Origin: Streptomyces resistomycificus
Lineage (GTDB): Bacteria; Actinomycetota; Actinomycetes; Streptomycetales; Streptomycetaceae
DNA length: 64,000 nt
Assembly (NCBI RefSeq): GCF_001514265.1
Contig: NZ_KQ948992.1
Location: 424,086 to 488,085, forward strand
Direction: 5' to 3'
Part shown: piece after piece, positions 34,201-42,354 of the stretch
Layout: every line of letters starts with the position of its first letter
Position numbering within the stretch: the first letter of the stretch is position 1
Translations under genes and position numbers: made by a program
The notes under the pieces: model-generated
The model's database searches: none
Told to the model about the DNA's origin: nothing
The model's input: the letters and a program-made list of their open reading frames with translations, nothing else

Positions 34201-36868
34201 GTCGGTCGCTGTCGTCACCGTCACCTCCGGCGAGCCGCGCCCGGGACACCTGCCACAGATCACCCTGCGCCTGACGCCGGGCGACCGGGCCCTGCTGCAC
34301 GACGTGCACCAGGCCAGCGACTGGGTCATCACGGTCGACCGCACACTCGGCGTCGAGTACTTCGACCACGGCCGGGCCGACCGGCCCGAGTACGTCATCG
34401 ACTACTCGGCCACCTTACAGACCGGCCTGGGACACCACATCGTGGTCTCCTCACGTTCGGTCGACGAACTCCGCGCGCTGATCGGTCCCGTCCTCGCCGA
34501 CCGGAAACTCGGCATCGAAGAACGCCATGTGGTGACCTTCTTCGATCAGTTGCGGGAACTGTCCGGCAGCTTCGCCTTCAAGCTCGCCGCCCTCAGCGAG
34601 AGCAGCCACAGCGAGGTCCTCGGCCTGGCGCTGGCCCGGCTGTATTTGGGCTCCGCGGATGCCCTCAGGAACCAGATCTTGATCCCTCTCGACGCGCACA
34701 TCGACCTGTACGGCGAGGACAGGCGCCGACTCGCGTCCGGTGAGGCAATGGTGCGGCTGCACCGGACCGACCTCGCACTGCTCGACCTGGACGCGGAGCG
34801 CCGGACCATCGTGTGCCGGCTCGTCGAAGTGAAGTGCTTCAGCGGGGTCGGCGGCCTGGGGGCGTACGAGGCGAAGAAGAAGCAGATCATCCAGCAGGTC
34901 GAGAGCAGCCGACGGGTCCTGGCCGAGCAGTTCGACCCCGAGGTCAGGCGGGCCGACCGCCCGTTGCGCAACCTCATGCTGCGCTCGTTGCTGGGCTACT
35001 ACCTCGCTCGCGCGAACAGGTACGGCCTCTTCAACGAGAAGGCGTACGCCGAGGCGCGCTGGCTTCTGGAGCACCTGGATCACGGCTACTCACTCGAATT
35101 CGCCAGTACAGGCCTGGTCTTCGACCTGGGGCACTGCGGGACTGACTCCGAGGCGGACGGCGGTGTCACCTTCCACAGGGTCGGAAAGGACGTGGTGCGT
35201 TACCTGCTGGACATGATCGAGACGGAGTACCTCGGCGGCCGTGTCCACAGCACGCCGCAGCAGCTCCCGATCGCCGCCCTCGGCCTTGAGCGGAGCGAGG
35301 CCACCGAGAGCCTGCGTCCCCGGCAGCGGACGCGCGACGTGCCCGACGAGCCAGCTCCGCTGCGTTTGCCGGCGGACGATGAACTGGAGGCCTTGGACAG
35401 TGAATGGGAGCCGGTGCCCGGCGAATTGGAGGCGGCGGACGGTGAACTAGAGGCTGATACGGCACACGCGCCGACGGGTGCGGAGGCTTCCGTCGGCCCT
35501 GAAACCCCAGCCGAGCCTCAGGAGCCCCTTCTCACCGTTCCCATGGTCCAGTCCGCCCCGGCGTCCGAGACAGAACCGGAGCTTTCGTCCGCTGCCCCCG
35601 CCACGCGGCAGGACGAGCCTTCACCGCGTGATGCCGATGGCCCGGCGCAGGACGGAGACGTGCTGCTCAGCCCTGATGTCTTCCTCGGCGTGTCCCAGCC
35701 GACACGGCAGTACGGCCTGCTGGGGACAACCGCCGGGCGGACGATCGCGCTGGACCTCAACGAGACCCACACCATCAGCCTGTTCGGCGTCCAGGGCGGC
35801 GGCAAGAGCTACACGCTCGGCTCGATCCTGGAGATGGCGAGCCTGCCCACTCCCGGCGTCAACCAGTTGTCGCATCCGTTGGCCAGCATCGTCTTCCACT
35901 ACAGCGACACCCAGGACTACGCGCCCGAGTTCACCAGCATGACGCGCCCTAACAGCGACGAGGCCCAACTGACCGCACTGCGTGCCCGTTACGGAGCCGA
36001 GCCCGCGGCAATGTCCGACGTCGTGCTGCTCGCACCGGCCGACAAGGTGGAGGACCGGCGGGAGGAGTACCCGGATCTAGATGTCCGGCCACTGGCCTTC
36101 GCATCGTCGGAGCTACAGGCGGCACACTGGCGATTCCTGATGGGGGCCATCGGGAACCAGTCGATCTACATCCGCCAGCTCGGGCGGATCATGAAGGCTC
36201 ATCGCCGCAATCTCACCCTGGAGGCCATTCGTCAGGGTGTGGAGGACTCACCGCTCTCCGATGCCTTGAAGCAGCTCGCCTTCCAGCGTCTGGAACTGGC
36301 TGCCGAGTACATCGACGACAGTGTGCGACTGCAGGACTTGGTCCGGCCCGGGCGTCTCATCATCGTGGACCTGAGGGACGAGTACATCGACAAGGACGAG
36401 GCTTTGGGGCTGTTCGTGGTTCTCATGCAGCTCTTCGCGGACGCGACGTACGACGGACAGTCCTTCAATAAACTGGTCGTCTTCGACGAAGCTCACAAGT
36501 ACATTCACAGCCCGGATCTCGTCGACGGACTGGTGGCAAGCGTCCGCGAGATGCGACACAAGGGAATGTCCATCCTGGTGGCAAGTCAGGATCCGCCCTC
36601 GGTGCCCATCTCGTTGATCGAATTGTCCAATCACATGGTGCTGCACAAGATGATCTCGCCGGCCTGGCTCAAGCACCTCCAAAAAGCGAATGCCGCACTC
36701 GCCAATCTGACTCCCGAGAAGATGGCGGGGCTGAGGCCGGGTGATGCGTTCGTTTGGTCCAGCAAGGCCACCGACGAGGCGTTCACCCGCGGAGCGGTGA
36801 AGGTCCAGTGTCGTCCCCGGGTTACACAGCACGGAGGGGCCACTAAGACCGCACTCACGGAAACCTGA
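31295..36868 (+). CDS. mad8: MADS ATP-binding protein MAD8 (HerA-like C-terminus)
   Basis: 1857 residues from ATG 31295 with GGAGGA upstream, 15 bp after mad7. The first ~1345 residues are largely unassigned. They include DLALLDLDAE ... LVEVKCF, with Asp1164/Asp1166 and Glu1178-Val-Lys1180 spaced like a PD-(D/E)XK nuclease core. Residues ~1345-1450 are an acidic, Pro-rich and probably disordered linker. The last ~400 residues are a HerA/DUF87-type P-loop ATPase: Walker A GVQGGGKS (1498-1505), Walker B VVFDEAHKY (Asp1731, Glu1732) and VREMRHKGMSILVASQDP. The likely role is an ATP-driven DNA translocase or nuclease in the effector arm. It is one of the largest proteins in the window. Confidence 0.85.
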   Translation: MAHGLNEITEAQWRDALEHALLPKLASVLRGREAGHCMRLGDLDVELATRLVRGLRTAVPQSQVFVLGNGTPHLPADVAVSSTKLVELRNPDERGGLRPPLLVFVPPGTRASAEDSFGIATFEQLSLSDVHRNLKASLLREVPDGLRSAVTELLDRLSAEDWPAASNQAAVHYLLTLRENEFDPQVAGAAVFLLGLIPDFELFQDLAVITRKADRNRKTVMRLTDSAATDRQRVLALGLPQNSPAHQAFVRRLVEFAADGGLDEPGSWCRAIAVDQDNWPLAFHNWPQENEPGDEKVGIEVEELSSLPKAGQNQDDLRNHPALERLFGAQYLLPGGLTSLPVTFTVEPDARHIPGLSRFAVQIFAESETDGDSGTTTASPTGFTATASVTKTARTRFKANIKLKRGRSKADWEEGWHFVRVTPLDSNGDAMPVVGVDGTQRPDESDRFYVVPDGEFEDPPVRRSQHAPGLAQAVNKLRFTALAEGRDPARVVCRDIGWAAKTAKTWPLKASFGVAGSVTIDLPIPLAEAEQRMLARPYSLEGPRLTVDATGVAVLGDDETLAVTAEADSDFDAYLQARAELFAAVRRDAEGTAPLVVEATDPRTVRKETDAYAEAYLRAVNRCVRALENPRGSTGDRDRAELALLLRTDTLQVDLTDARGGRRRVIIVAPTHPLRMLWWSGQAALADHWLERLVSENRTTVQERLYSLSTSLVPLGFPLVVPLTTGELTFAGGQLTDFWQVCLPSETADPRGTVSLLAAAVGAASDAAASGLVTGSDLADRVERYVRLHPYADSLVINALGAGRGDLLTAMLTELQSRKHLAHLRYTIRLFADNPAEPWVGEALTDLFSPASGTRSVAAEAFATPGDPLRPKLAIVVRDAADLRHRADEFPAHLSILFDPFGGEQYDIAPGVRTTGRVAAHGLVQELTSVYTEDDEYVAWSRQPRHGATDPLLGTEETGDLLAALPEALSVAVVTVTSGEPRPGHLPQITLRLTPGDRALLHDVHQASDWVITVDRTLGVEYFDHGRADRPEYVIDYSATLQTGLGHHIVVSSRSVDELRALIGPVLADRKLGIEERHVVTFFDQLRELSGSFAFKLAALSESSHSEVLGLALARLYLGSADALRNQILIPLDAHIDLYGEDRRRLASGEAMVRLHRTDLALLDLDAERRTIVCRLVEVKCFSGVGGLGAYEAKKKQIIQQVESSRRVLAEQFDPEVRRADRPLRNLMLRSLLGYYLARANRYGLFNEKAYAEARWLLEHLDHGYSLEFASTGLVFDLGHCGTDSEADGGVTFHRVGKDVVRYLLDMIETEYLGGRVHSTPQQLPIAALGLERSEATESLRPRQRTRDVPDEPAPLRLPADDELEALDSEWEPVPGELEAADGELEADTAHAPTGAEASVGPETPAEPQEPLLTVPMVQSAPASETEPELSSAAPATRQDEPSPRDADGPAQDGDVLLSPDVFLGVSQPTRQYGLLGTTAGRTIALDLNETHTISLFGVQGGGKSYTLGSILEMASLPTPGVNQLSHPLASIVFHYSDTQDYAPEFTSMTRPNSDEAQLTALRARYGAEPAAMSDVVLLAPADKVEDRREEYPDLDVRPLAFASSELQAAHWRFLMGAIGNQSIYIRQLGRIMKAHRRNLTLEAIRQGVEDSPLSDALKQLAFQRLELAAEYIDDSVRLQDLVRPGRLIIVDLRDEYIDKDEALGLFVVLMQLFADATYDGQSFNKLVVFDEAHKYIHSPDLVDGLVASVREMRHKGMSILVASQDPPSVPISLIELSNHMVLHKMISPAWLKHLQKANAALANLTPEKMAGLRPGDAFVWSSKATDEAFTRGAVKVQCRPRVTQHGGATKTALTET

Positions 36869-37075
36869 GACTTGTCGGCGGTCATGGCGGCTCCACGCGA
36901 GCTGCTCTTTAGGAGTGCGGGTTGCTTGCGGCTGGTCTTCAGTAGAAAAGCGGCGAGCTACATTCTTCTGGATCCGGTGCCTCGGCTTTTCCGAGTTGCA
37001 GGGAGTAGAACCGAAACTTTGCCCGGAGGTCACCTATCATTGAGTTTTATAGGAGTGAAGCCGGCGCGGTAACTA

Positions 37076-37585
37076 ATGGTGACGCAAACGTGGCCGCCAT
37101 GTGATCGAACGGAAGTTGCCTTGGAGCTGCCGGTCCCGAAGGATTCCAGTGTTCAGCGGGTGATGCTGGCGCAACGCAGCAGGGATACGGTGCCTGAACT
37201 GGCTCTGAGGCGAGCGCTACACGCACTGGGCTTTCGCTATCGCGTGGACCTGCCGATTCCGATAATGCGTCGACGCCGTGCGGACGTCACGTTCGTGAAG
37301 TGGCAGACGGCGGTGTTCGTCCAGGGCTGCTTCTGGCACGCCTGCCCGCAACACCAGCACGCGCCGGTGCACAACCGGGAGTGGTGGCGGGAGAAGCTTG
37401 AGGGCAATGTCCGGCGGGACGCGGACACCGATGCCCATCCCGTCCGATTGGGGTGGGTGCCCTTGCGGCTCTGGGAGCACGAGGCCGTCGACGCGGCCGT
37501 GGGCAAGGTGGTGGAGGTGCTCGCGTCTCGGGGGCATCCGCGGGCGCTGCGGATCCGGGGCGAGGCCGTTCCGTCAAGCAGGTAG
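37076..37585 (+). CDS. vsr: Very short patch repair (Vsr-type) endonuclease
   Basis: 169 residues from ATG 37076. It carries the family run VQRVMLAQRSRDTVPELALRRALHALG, then RRADVTF with the metal-binding Asp, VFVQGCFWHACPQH, the NREWWREKLEGNVRRD helix and LGWVPLRLWEHE. Vsr nicks DNA 5' of T:G mismatches left by deaminated 5-methylcytosine. Vsr-like genes also accompany many restriction systems and may act against foreign DNA. MAD2 has an adenine-type NPPF motif and no cytosine methyltransferase is visible in the element, so the classical partner is missing. It lies 207 bp after mad8 and is the last gene before the right terminal repeat. Confidence 0.92.
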   Translation: MVTQTWPPCDRTEVALELPVPKDSSVQRVMLAQRSRDTVPELALRRALHALGFRYRVDLPIPIMRRRRADVTFVKWQTAVFVQGCFWHACPQHQHAPVHNREWWREKLEGNVRRDADTDAHPVRLGWVPLRLWEHEAVDAAVGKVVEVLASRGHPRALRIRGEAVPSSR

Positions 37586-37679
37586 GTGCCTGTGTGTGCA
37601 TCACGCAGACAGTCGGGAAATGATCTTCCAAGTGATGGGGAGGGTCTACGCAACGCTTCTGTAGATCCAGGTCAGACCC

Positions 37680-37694
37680 ACCCGCGAACGGCCC
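37680..37694 (-). repeat. Right terminal inverted repeat of the island
   Basis: ACCCGCGAACGGCCC is the exact complement of the repeat at 13512-13526. It lies 94 bp beyond the vsr stop. Between them no gene is seen. Confidence 0.78.
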
Positions 37695-37699
37695 ACGCA
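37695..37699. repeat. Target-site duplication, right copy
   Basis: ACGCA directly follows the right terminal repeat and equals the five bases preceding the left one, in direct orientation. Confidence 0.75.
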
Positions 37700-37703
37700 G
37701 CAT

Positions 37704-37737
37704 AGAGCCCCAGTCGGTGATCACCGACTGGGGCTCT
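37704..37737. terminator. 34-bp perfect palindrome terminator
   Basis: AGAGCCCCAGTCGGTGA joined to its exact complement forms a 17-bp arm hairpin with no spacer, followed by CTTGCC. It serves as terminator for the minus-strand ABC permease gene ending at 37752. In the reconstructed empty site it would follow tRNA-Ala by about 11 bases, so it is probably the original shared tRNA terminator. Confidence 0.85.
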
Positions 37738-37751
37738 TGCCATGCCGACCG

Positions 37752-40193
37752 TCAACAACGTGGCTTTCGGGCAAGCCGCCGCAGGGCGAGGGCCGTTGGG
37801 ACCGCCGCCGAGGCGGTGGCCAGGAGGGCGCAGGCTGCCGCCGTCCAGCCGAGCGCGGACCAGGGAACATGGATCACGGCCGGCGCCGACAACGCGCGCA
37901 GCGCGGCGCACATGCCCAGCAGGTTGGCGCCCGTCACCAGGAGACCCAGCAGGGTGCCGACGGCCACCGTGGTCAGGGCCTCCGCGGTGATCACCCGGAG
38001 GAGTTGGGCGTGGGTCGCGCCGACGAGCCGCAGCGTCGCCAGTTCTCGCAGCCGGTCCGCGGTCGCCATGACGAGGGTGTTGGCGAGCGAGAGGCCGGTG
38101 TAGAGAAGGGCGATGCCGAGGACCAGGAGGAAGCCGAGGCGGGTGGTGCGGTCGTCGGCGGGGGAGACGGTCCGCAGCCACGCGGCCCTGGTCAGGACGT
38201 GGACGTCGCCGCCCTCCGGGCCCACCGCCCGGCGCAGCCCGGCCGCCACCGCGCTCGCGTCGGCACCCGGCGCGAGGGTGATGTCGGCGCGGTCGTACGC
38301 GGCGTGCGGGGCGTTGGCCGGTGTGACGTAGGCGCCGTTGTCGCCGGTCCCGGTGGGCATGACCGCGGCGATCCGCAGCGACCTGCGGGTGCCGTCGCCC
38401 AGCCAGACGGTCACCCGGTCGCCGACCGTGTGCCGGGCCCACTCCTCGTTGACGACGATCGAGTCGTCGTCGAGGTCGGCCAGGCGGCCGGAGGCCAGGG
38501 GCGGACGGGAGGTCGCGGCCAGTGCCTTCCCGGTGATCGCGCGGGCCTCCCACCTGACCAGAGCGATCCCGTCCTCCAGGACGTGGACGGCGCTGGTGGC
38601 GCTCGCGGCGACCTCGGCGGTGCCCGGTACCGCGCGCAGCCGGCGGACCGCCCCAGGGCTGAGGCCGTCGGGCGCCGACACGACGAAGTCGGCGGTCGTG
38701 CGCTGCCGCAGCTCCCTCGCCTTCGCCCCGTCCAGGGTCGCGGTGGCGCCGAGCAGGGAGCCCGCGAGGGCGACCGTGACCAGGACAGGGGCCGCGACGG
38801 CGGCGGTCCGGCGGACGCCGGCCGCGGCGCTCTCGCCAACCAGCAGGCCGCAGGCGCCGGGCAGCCGCGACGGAAGCCAGGCGACCAGACGGACCAGGGG
38901 GCGCACCAGCGCGGGGGACAGCAGGGCGACCGCGGTGATCAGCAGCATGGGGCGGCTGACGTACGTCTTGCGGTGCAGCAGCTCGCCCGGGTCGGTCAGC
39001 AGCGCCACGGCGAGTGTCACGACGGCGGTCAGCAGCAGGACCGTGCCGCACAGCCGGCGGGAGCGGGTCATCGTGCCGGTGTCCACGGACGCCTCGCGCA
39101 GCGCCTGCGTGGGTGCCGTCCGGCCGGCCCGCCAGGACGCCGCCACCACTCCGCACAGGGCGACCGACAGACCGGTCCAGAAGGCGAGGTGGTACGGCCA
39201 CAGGTGGGCGCCGATCGTGAACCAGGCCGGCGCCAGACCCTCGGCCACGACCCGCTCGGCCAGGTGCGGGGCGGCGTACCCGCCCAGCGCACAGCCGGTC
39301 GCCGAGGCGAGCACGCCCAGGAGCAGGGCCTGGGCCACCACCGTCCGGCGGATCTGGCCCGGGGTCGCGCCGGCCAGGCGCAGCAGCCCGAACTCCCGGC
39401 GCCGCTGCGCGACCGCGAAGGCGAACGTGGACGCCACGACGAACACCGACACGAACCCGGCCACCCCGCCGGCCGTACCGAACAGGGCGTTCAGCGCGGT
39501 CAGCGCCTCGCGGTCACGGCCCGGATCAGGGTCCGCGAGACGGCGGGCGTCGCCGGTGAGGACGGTCACGCCGGTCACCGCGCGACGCACCGCCGCCGCG
39601 TCCGCAGCCACCACCAACTGCGTGCTCACCGGCGACAGTCGGGCCGCCGTGGCGTCCGGATAGAACAGGGCGTCCTCGAAGCCGAGGTCGCCCGCCGTGC
39701 CGACCACCCGCACGGTCCCGTGCGGGGTGCGCAGCCGTTGGCCCACCGACGTCCAGGCACCCGTCGCGACCACCTCGCCGTCCGCTCGCGGGGCGCGGCC
39801 CGAGGTCAGCTCGTACGGGGCGAAGGGCGCCGTCGACCAAGGGTGGCCCACCAGGCCGGCCGGACCGCCCGGGACGCGCACGGGGAACGTGCGGTCCTGG
39901 ACGACCCGGCCGAGGGTGCGCAGCGCGGCGACGGTCCGGGGCGGGACGGGGCGGGGGTGGGCCGCCTTCCCGGTGCGGACGCCGCCGGACGTGGGGACCC
40001 GCAGGGTGTCCTCGCCCCTCACCACGACCGGAGCCGCCGCGAACCGCTCCGGCCCGCGCTCGGGAGCGTCGTGGGAGGAGGCGAGGGCGAGGCCCATGAC
40101 GGTGAGCAGGGCGACGCCCAGGGAGAGCGCCACGAACGTGCCGGCGAAGGTGATCCAGCGGACGCGCAGGGTACGGACGGCGACGCTCAGCAC
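37752..40193 (-). CDS. ABC transporter permease, FtsX/MacB type
   Basis: 813 residues starting MLSVAVRTLRVRWITFAGTF. The N-terminal membrane segment is followed by a large extracytoplasmic region. A first FtsX block lies near residues 260-400 (FAFAVAQRRREFGLLRLAGATPGQIR), a second such block near the C-terminus (RLRELATLRLVGATHAQLLRVI), and several further hydrophobic helices complete the duplicated FtsX layout of Streptomyces exporters. The partner ATPase gene overlaps its start by 7 bp, so the two are coupled. The divergent two-component system next door is the likely regulator, and such sets often respond to cell-envelope stress or antimicrobial peptides. The substrate is unknown. Confidence 0.9.
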   Translation of the reverse strand: MLSVAVRTLRVRWITFAGTFVALSLGVALLTVMGLALASSHDAPERGPERFAAAPVVVRGEDTLRVPTSGGVRTGKAAHPRPVPPRTVAALRTLGRVVQDRTFPVRVPGGPAGLVGHPWSTAPFAPYELTSGRAPRADGEVVATGAWTSVGQRLRTPHGTVRVVGTAGDLGFEDALFYPDATAARLSPVSTQLVVAADAAAVRRAVTGVTVLTGDARRLADPDPGRDREALTALNALFGTAGGVAGFVSVFVVASTFAFAVAQRRREFGLLRLAGATPGQIRRTVVAQALLLGVLASATGCALGGYAAPHLAERVVAEGLAPAWFTIGAHLWPYHLAFWTGLSVALCGVVAASWRAGRTAPTQALREASVDTGTMTRSRRLCGTVLLLTAVVTLAVALLTDPGELLHRKTYVSRPMLLITAVALLSPALVRPLVRLVAWLPSRLPGACGLLVGESAAAGVRRTAAVAAPVLVTVALAGSLLGATATLDGAKARELRQRTTADFVVSAPDGLSPGAVRRLRAVPGTAEVAASATSAVHVLEDGIALVRWEARAITGKALAATSRPPLASGRLADLDDDSIVVNEEWARHTVGDRVTVWLGDGTRRSLRIAAVMPTGTGDNGAYVTPANAPHAAYDRADITLAPGADASAVAAGLRRAVGPEGGDVHVLTRAAWLRTVSPADDRTTRLGFLLVLGIALLYTGLSLANTLVMATADRLRELATLRLVGATHAQLLRVITAEALTTVAVGTLLGLLVTGANLLGMCAALRALSAPAVIHVPWSALGWTAAACALLATASAAVPTALALRRLARKPRC

Positions 40194-40924
40194 GGGACGG
40201 CCTCCAGCGTCGTCACAAGCGCCGCGATCTCGGCCGCGGACGCCCGGCCCGACTCCCCGTGCACCCGCCCGTCGACCAGGAACACGACCCGGTCCGCGTA
40301 GGACGCGGCCACCGGATCGTGGGTCACCATCACGACCGTGCGGCCCTCGGAGTCGACCATGTCCCGCAGCAGCGCCAGGACCTCGCGCCCGGTCCGTGAG
40401 TCCAGGGCCCCCGTCGGCTCGTCCCCGAACAGCACCTCGGGGCGGGTGACGAGGGCACGGGCGAGAGCCACGCGCTGCTGCTGGCCGCCGGAGAGCCGGC
40501 AGGGACGGTGGCCGGCCCGGTCGCCCAGGCCGACCTGGGCCAGCGCCTCCCGCAGCCGTGCCCTCGCCACCCGCCGGCCGGCCAGGCGCAGGGGCAGGGC
40601 GACGTTCTGCTCGGCGGTGAGGGACGGCAGCAGGTTGAACTCCTGGAACACGAAACCGACGCGCTCGCGGCGCAACAGGGTCAGCTTCCGCTCGCCGAGC
40701 GTCGTCAGCTCCGTCCCGCCGAGCCGTACCGAACCCGAGGCGGGCCGGTCCAGGCCGGCCGCACAGTGCAACAGGGTGGACTTGCCCGAGCCGGACGGGC
40801 CCATGACGGCGGTGAAGGTACCCGCCGGGAAGGCGAGCGAGACGCCGTCGAGGGCGGTCACCGTGCTGCCGCCGGACCTGAACGTCCGGCTCACGGCACG
40901 TAGTTGGATCGCGTCAGGTCTCAT
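40187..40924 (-). CDS. ABC transporter ATP-binding protein, MacB/LolD type
   Basis: About 245 residues from ATG 40924 with GAGG seven bases upstream. A GTG six codons earlier is possible. It has Walker A MGPSGSGKSTLL, Q-loop VFQEFNLLPSLTAEQNV, signature LSGGQQQRVALARAL, Walker B LFGDEPTGALD and the switch His in VMVTHDP. The FNLLPSLTAEQNV run is typical of ATPases paired with FtsX/MacB permeases. It powers the overlapping permease. The 167-bp region between it and the divergent histidine kinase probably holds both promoters, although I see no clear operator there. Confidence 0.94.
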   Translation of the reverse strand: MRPDAIQLRAVSRTFRSGGSTVTALDGVSLAFPAGTFTAVMGPSGSGKSTLLHCAAGLDRPASGSVRLGGTELTTLGERKLTLLRRERVGFVFQEFNLLPSLTAEQNVALPLRLAGRRVARARLREALAQVGLGDRAGHRPCRLSGGQQQRVALARALVTRPEVLFGDEPTGALDSRTGREVLALLRDMVDSEGRTVVMVTHDPVAASYADRVVFLVDGRVHGESGRASAAEIAALVTTLEAVPC

Positions 40925-41091
40925 CTGCGCCTCGGCTCCCACTCGTTCGGTGTCGGTGGGTCAACCCAACCGCGTGCCCCCGCCCCGGAGCAGTGCGGCA
41001 GGGGCGAGACCCGGGGTAGGGCCAGGCATACCCCCGAGCCTCCGTCCCGGCCCATGGCAGCGCCCCCGCACCGCCTTCTACGGTGATTCCC

Positions 41092-42354
41092 ATGACCCTG
41101 TGGCAGGCCCTCGGCGGCCGTGGATACCTGGCGACCGCGTGGCCCTGGCGCGCCCTCGGCTACCTGGCCGGCGGCGCGCTGCTCGGCCCCCTCGTCCTCG
41201 TCGTGATCCTCGGCGGAACGATCGTCGGCGGTGCGCTGACCGTCGTACTCCTCGGGCTGCCGCTGCTGCTGCTCACCGCGCTGACCGGGGCGCCCGTGGC
41301 CGCGGTGGAGCGGTGGCGGCTGCGGCTTCTCGGTGCCGGTCCGGTGCCCCGGGACGGCCACCGGGTGCCCGACCGGCCCGGCCTCACCGCCTGGCTGTCG
41401 ACCCGGCTGCGGGAGGCGGCGACCTGGCGGGAGCTGGCGTACGCGGTGCTGTTCGGGCTGGTGCTGTGGCCGCTCGACGCGCTGGCCGTCGCCCTGGTGG
41501 CGGGAGTGCCGCTGTCGGTGGCGGCCACGCCGGTGGTCCTGGCCGTCGAGGGCGAGGCGAAGCCGGCCAAGCTGTGGACCGTCGACACCTGGCCGCAGGC
41601 CTTCGCGGCCGCCGCGCTCGGACTCGCCGTGCTGGCCGCGGGCCTCTACGCGCTGGGCGTACTCGCCGGTGCCCGCGCCGAGTTGGCCCGCGCACTGCTC
41701 ACCACCAGGGACCGGGTCGGCGAACTCGCGCGCTCCCGGGTGCGGTTGGTGGACGCGTTCGAGGCGGAGCGGCGGCGCATCGAGCGGGATCTGCACGACG
41801 GGGCCCAGCAGCGGCTCGTCGCGCTCACCATGACCCTCGGCCTCGCCCGCCTGGACGCCCCGCCCGGCGGGCCGCTCGCCGGCCGGCTCGCCAAGGCCCA
41901 CGAGGAGGCCGGCCACGTCCTCGCGGAGCTGCGCGAGCTCATCCACGGCATCCATCCCAAGGTCCTCGCCGACTACGGCCTCGAAGCGGCCGTCGCCGAC
42001 GCCGCCGACCGCAGCCCGGTCCCCGTCGACGTCGACCTGGAGCTGCCCCGGCTGCCCCCGCCCGTCGAGTCCGCCGCGTACTTCGTGGTGCGCGAGGCCC
42101 TCGCCAACGTCGCCCGGCACAGCGGGGCGAGCCGGGCCGAGGTCGGCGGCGGACACGACGGCGGGCGGCTGGTCCTGCACGTCCGTGACGACGGCCGCGG
42201 GGGCGCCGACAGCGGCCGCGGCACCGGGCTGACCGGCCTCGCCGACCGGGTGTCGGTGCTCGATGGCACACTCACCCTGTCCAGCCCGCCGGGCGGACCG
42301 ACCCTGCTGCGTGTGGAGATCCCTTGCCGGCCGACGCCTCCGACAGACCGCTGA
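41092..42354 (+). CDS. Two-component sensor histidine kinase (NarL-type partner)
   Basis: 420 residues from ATG 41092. GTG 41083 is a possible alternative. Several hydrophobic segments in the first ~200 residues form a membrane sensor with short loops. The HisKA_3 dimerisation motif is AERRRIERDLHDGAQQRLVAL with phosphoacceptor His235. The HATPase part includes VVREALANVARHSGAS, HVRDDGRGG and GTGLTGLADRV. Kinases of this type sense envelope signals and control neighbouring ABC exporters. The gene overlaps the response regulator gene by 31 bp and is divergent from the exporter pair. Confidence 0.93.
   Translation: MTLWQALGGRGYLATAWPWRALGYLAGGALLGPLVLVVILGGTIVGGALTVVLLGLPLLLLTALTGAPVAAVERWRLRLLGAGPVPRDGHRVPDRPGLTAWLSTRLREAATWRELAYAVLFGLVLWPLDALAVALVAGVPLSVAATPVVLAVEGEAKPAKLWTVDTWPQAFAAAALGLAVLAAGLYALGVLAGARAELARALLTTRDRVGELARSRVRLVDAFEAERRRIERDLHDGAQQRLVALTMTLGLARLDAPPGGPLAGRLAKAHEEAGHVLAELRELIHGIHPKVLADYGLEAAVADAADRSPVPVDVDLELPRLPPPVESAAYFVVREALANVARHSGASRAEVGGGHDGGRLVLHVRDDGRGGADSGRGTGLTGLADRVSVLDGTLTLSSPPGGPTLLRVEIPCRPTPPTDR

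Larger units (their letters stand above)
13512..37694. mobile_element. 24.2-kb defence-carrying transposon inserted downstream of tRNA-Ala
   Basis: The element is bounded by perfect 15-bp terminal inverted repeats flanked by the 5-bp direct repeat ACGCA. Joining the outer flanks restores tRNA-Ala followed 11 bases later by a 34-bp perfect terminator palindrome, the expected empty site. Inside are a recombinase-like/DDE-transposase-like pair at the left end, regulators, a Nudix-like gene, mad2-mad8, a PIN remnant and a vsr-type gene. Terminal repeats and a short target duplication are the marks of DDE transposition, not of tyrosine-recombinase integration into a tRNA, which would leave a long direct repeat of the tRNA 3' end. 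No second copy of that end was seen at the right edge. Confidence 0.8.

Noticed and set aside
18649..36868. The defence locus as BREX or Pgl
   Set aside because: There is no PglZ phosphatase, PglX-type fused methylase or BrxL/PglY-type gene set. The specificity subunit, MAD4- and MAD7-like genes and gene order fit MADS better.
13434..37700. The island as a tyrosine-integrase element attached at tRNA-Ala
   Set aside because: No second copy of the tRNA 3' end was found at the right edge, and the junctions show inverted terminal repeats with a 5-bp duplication instead.
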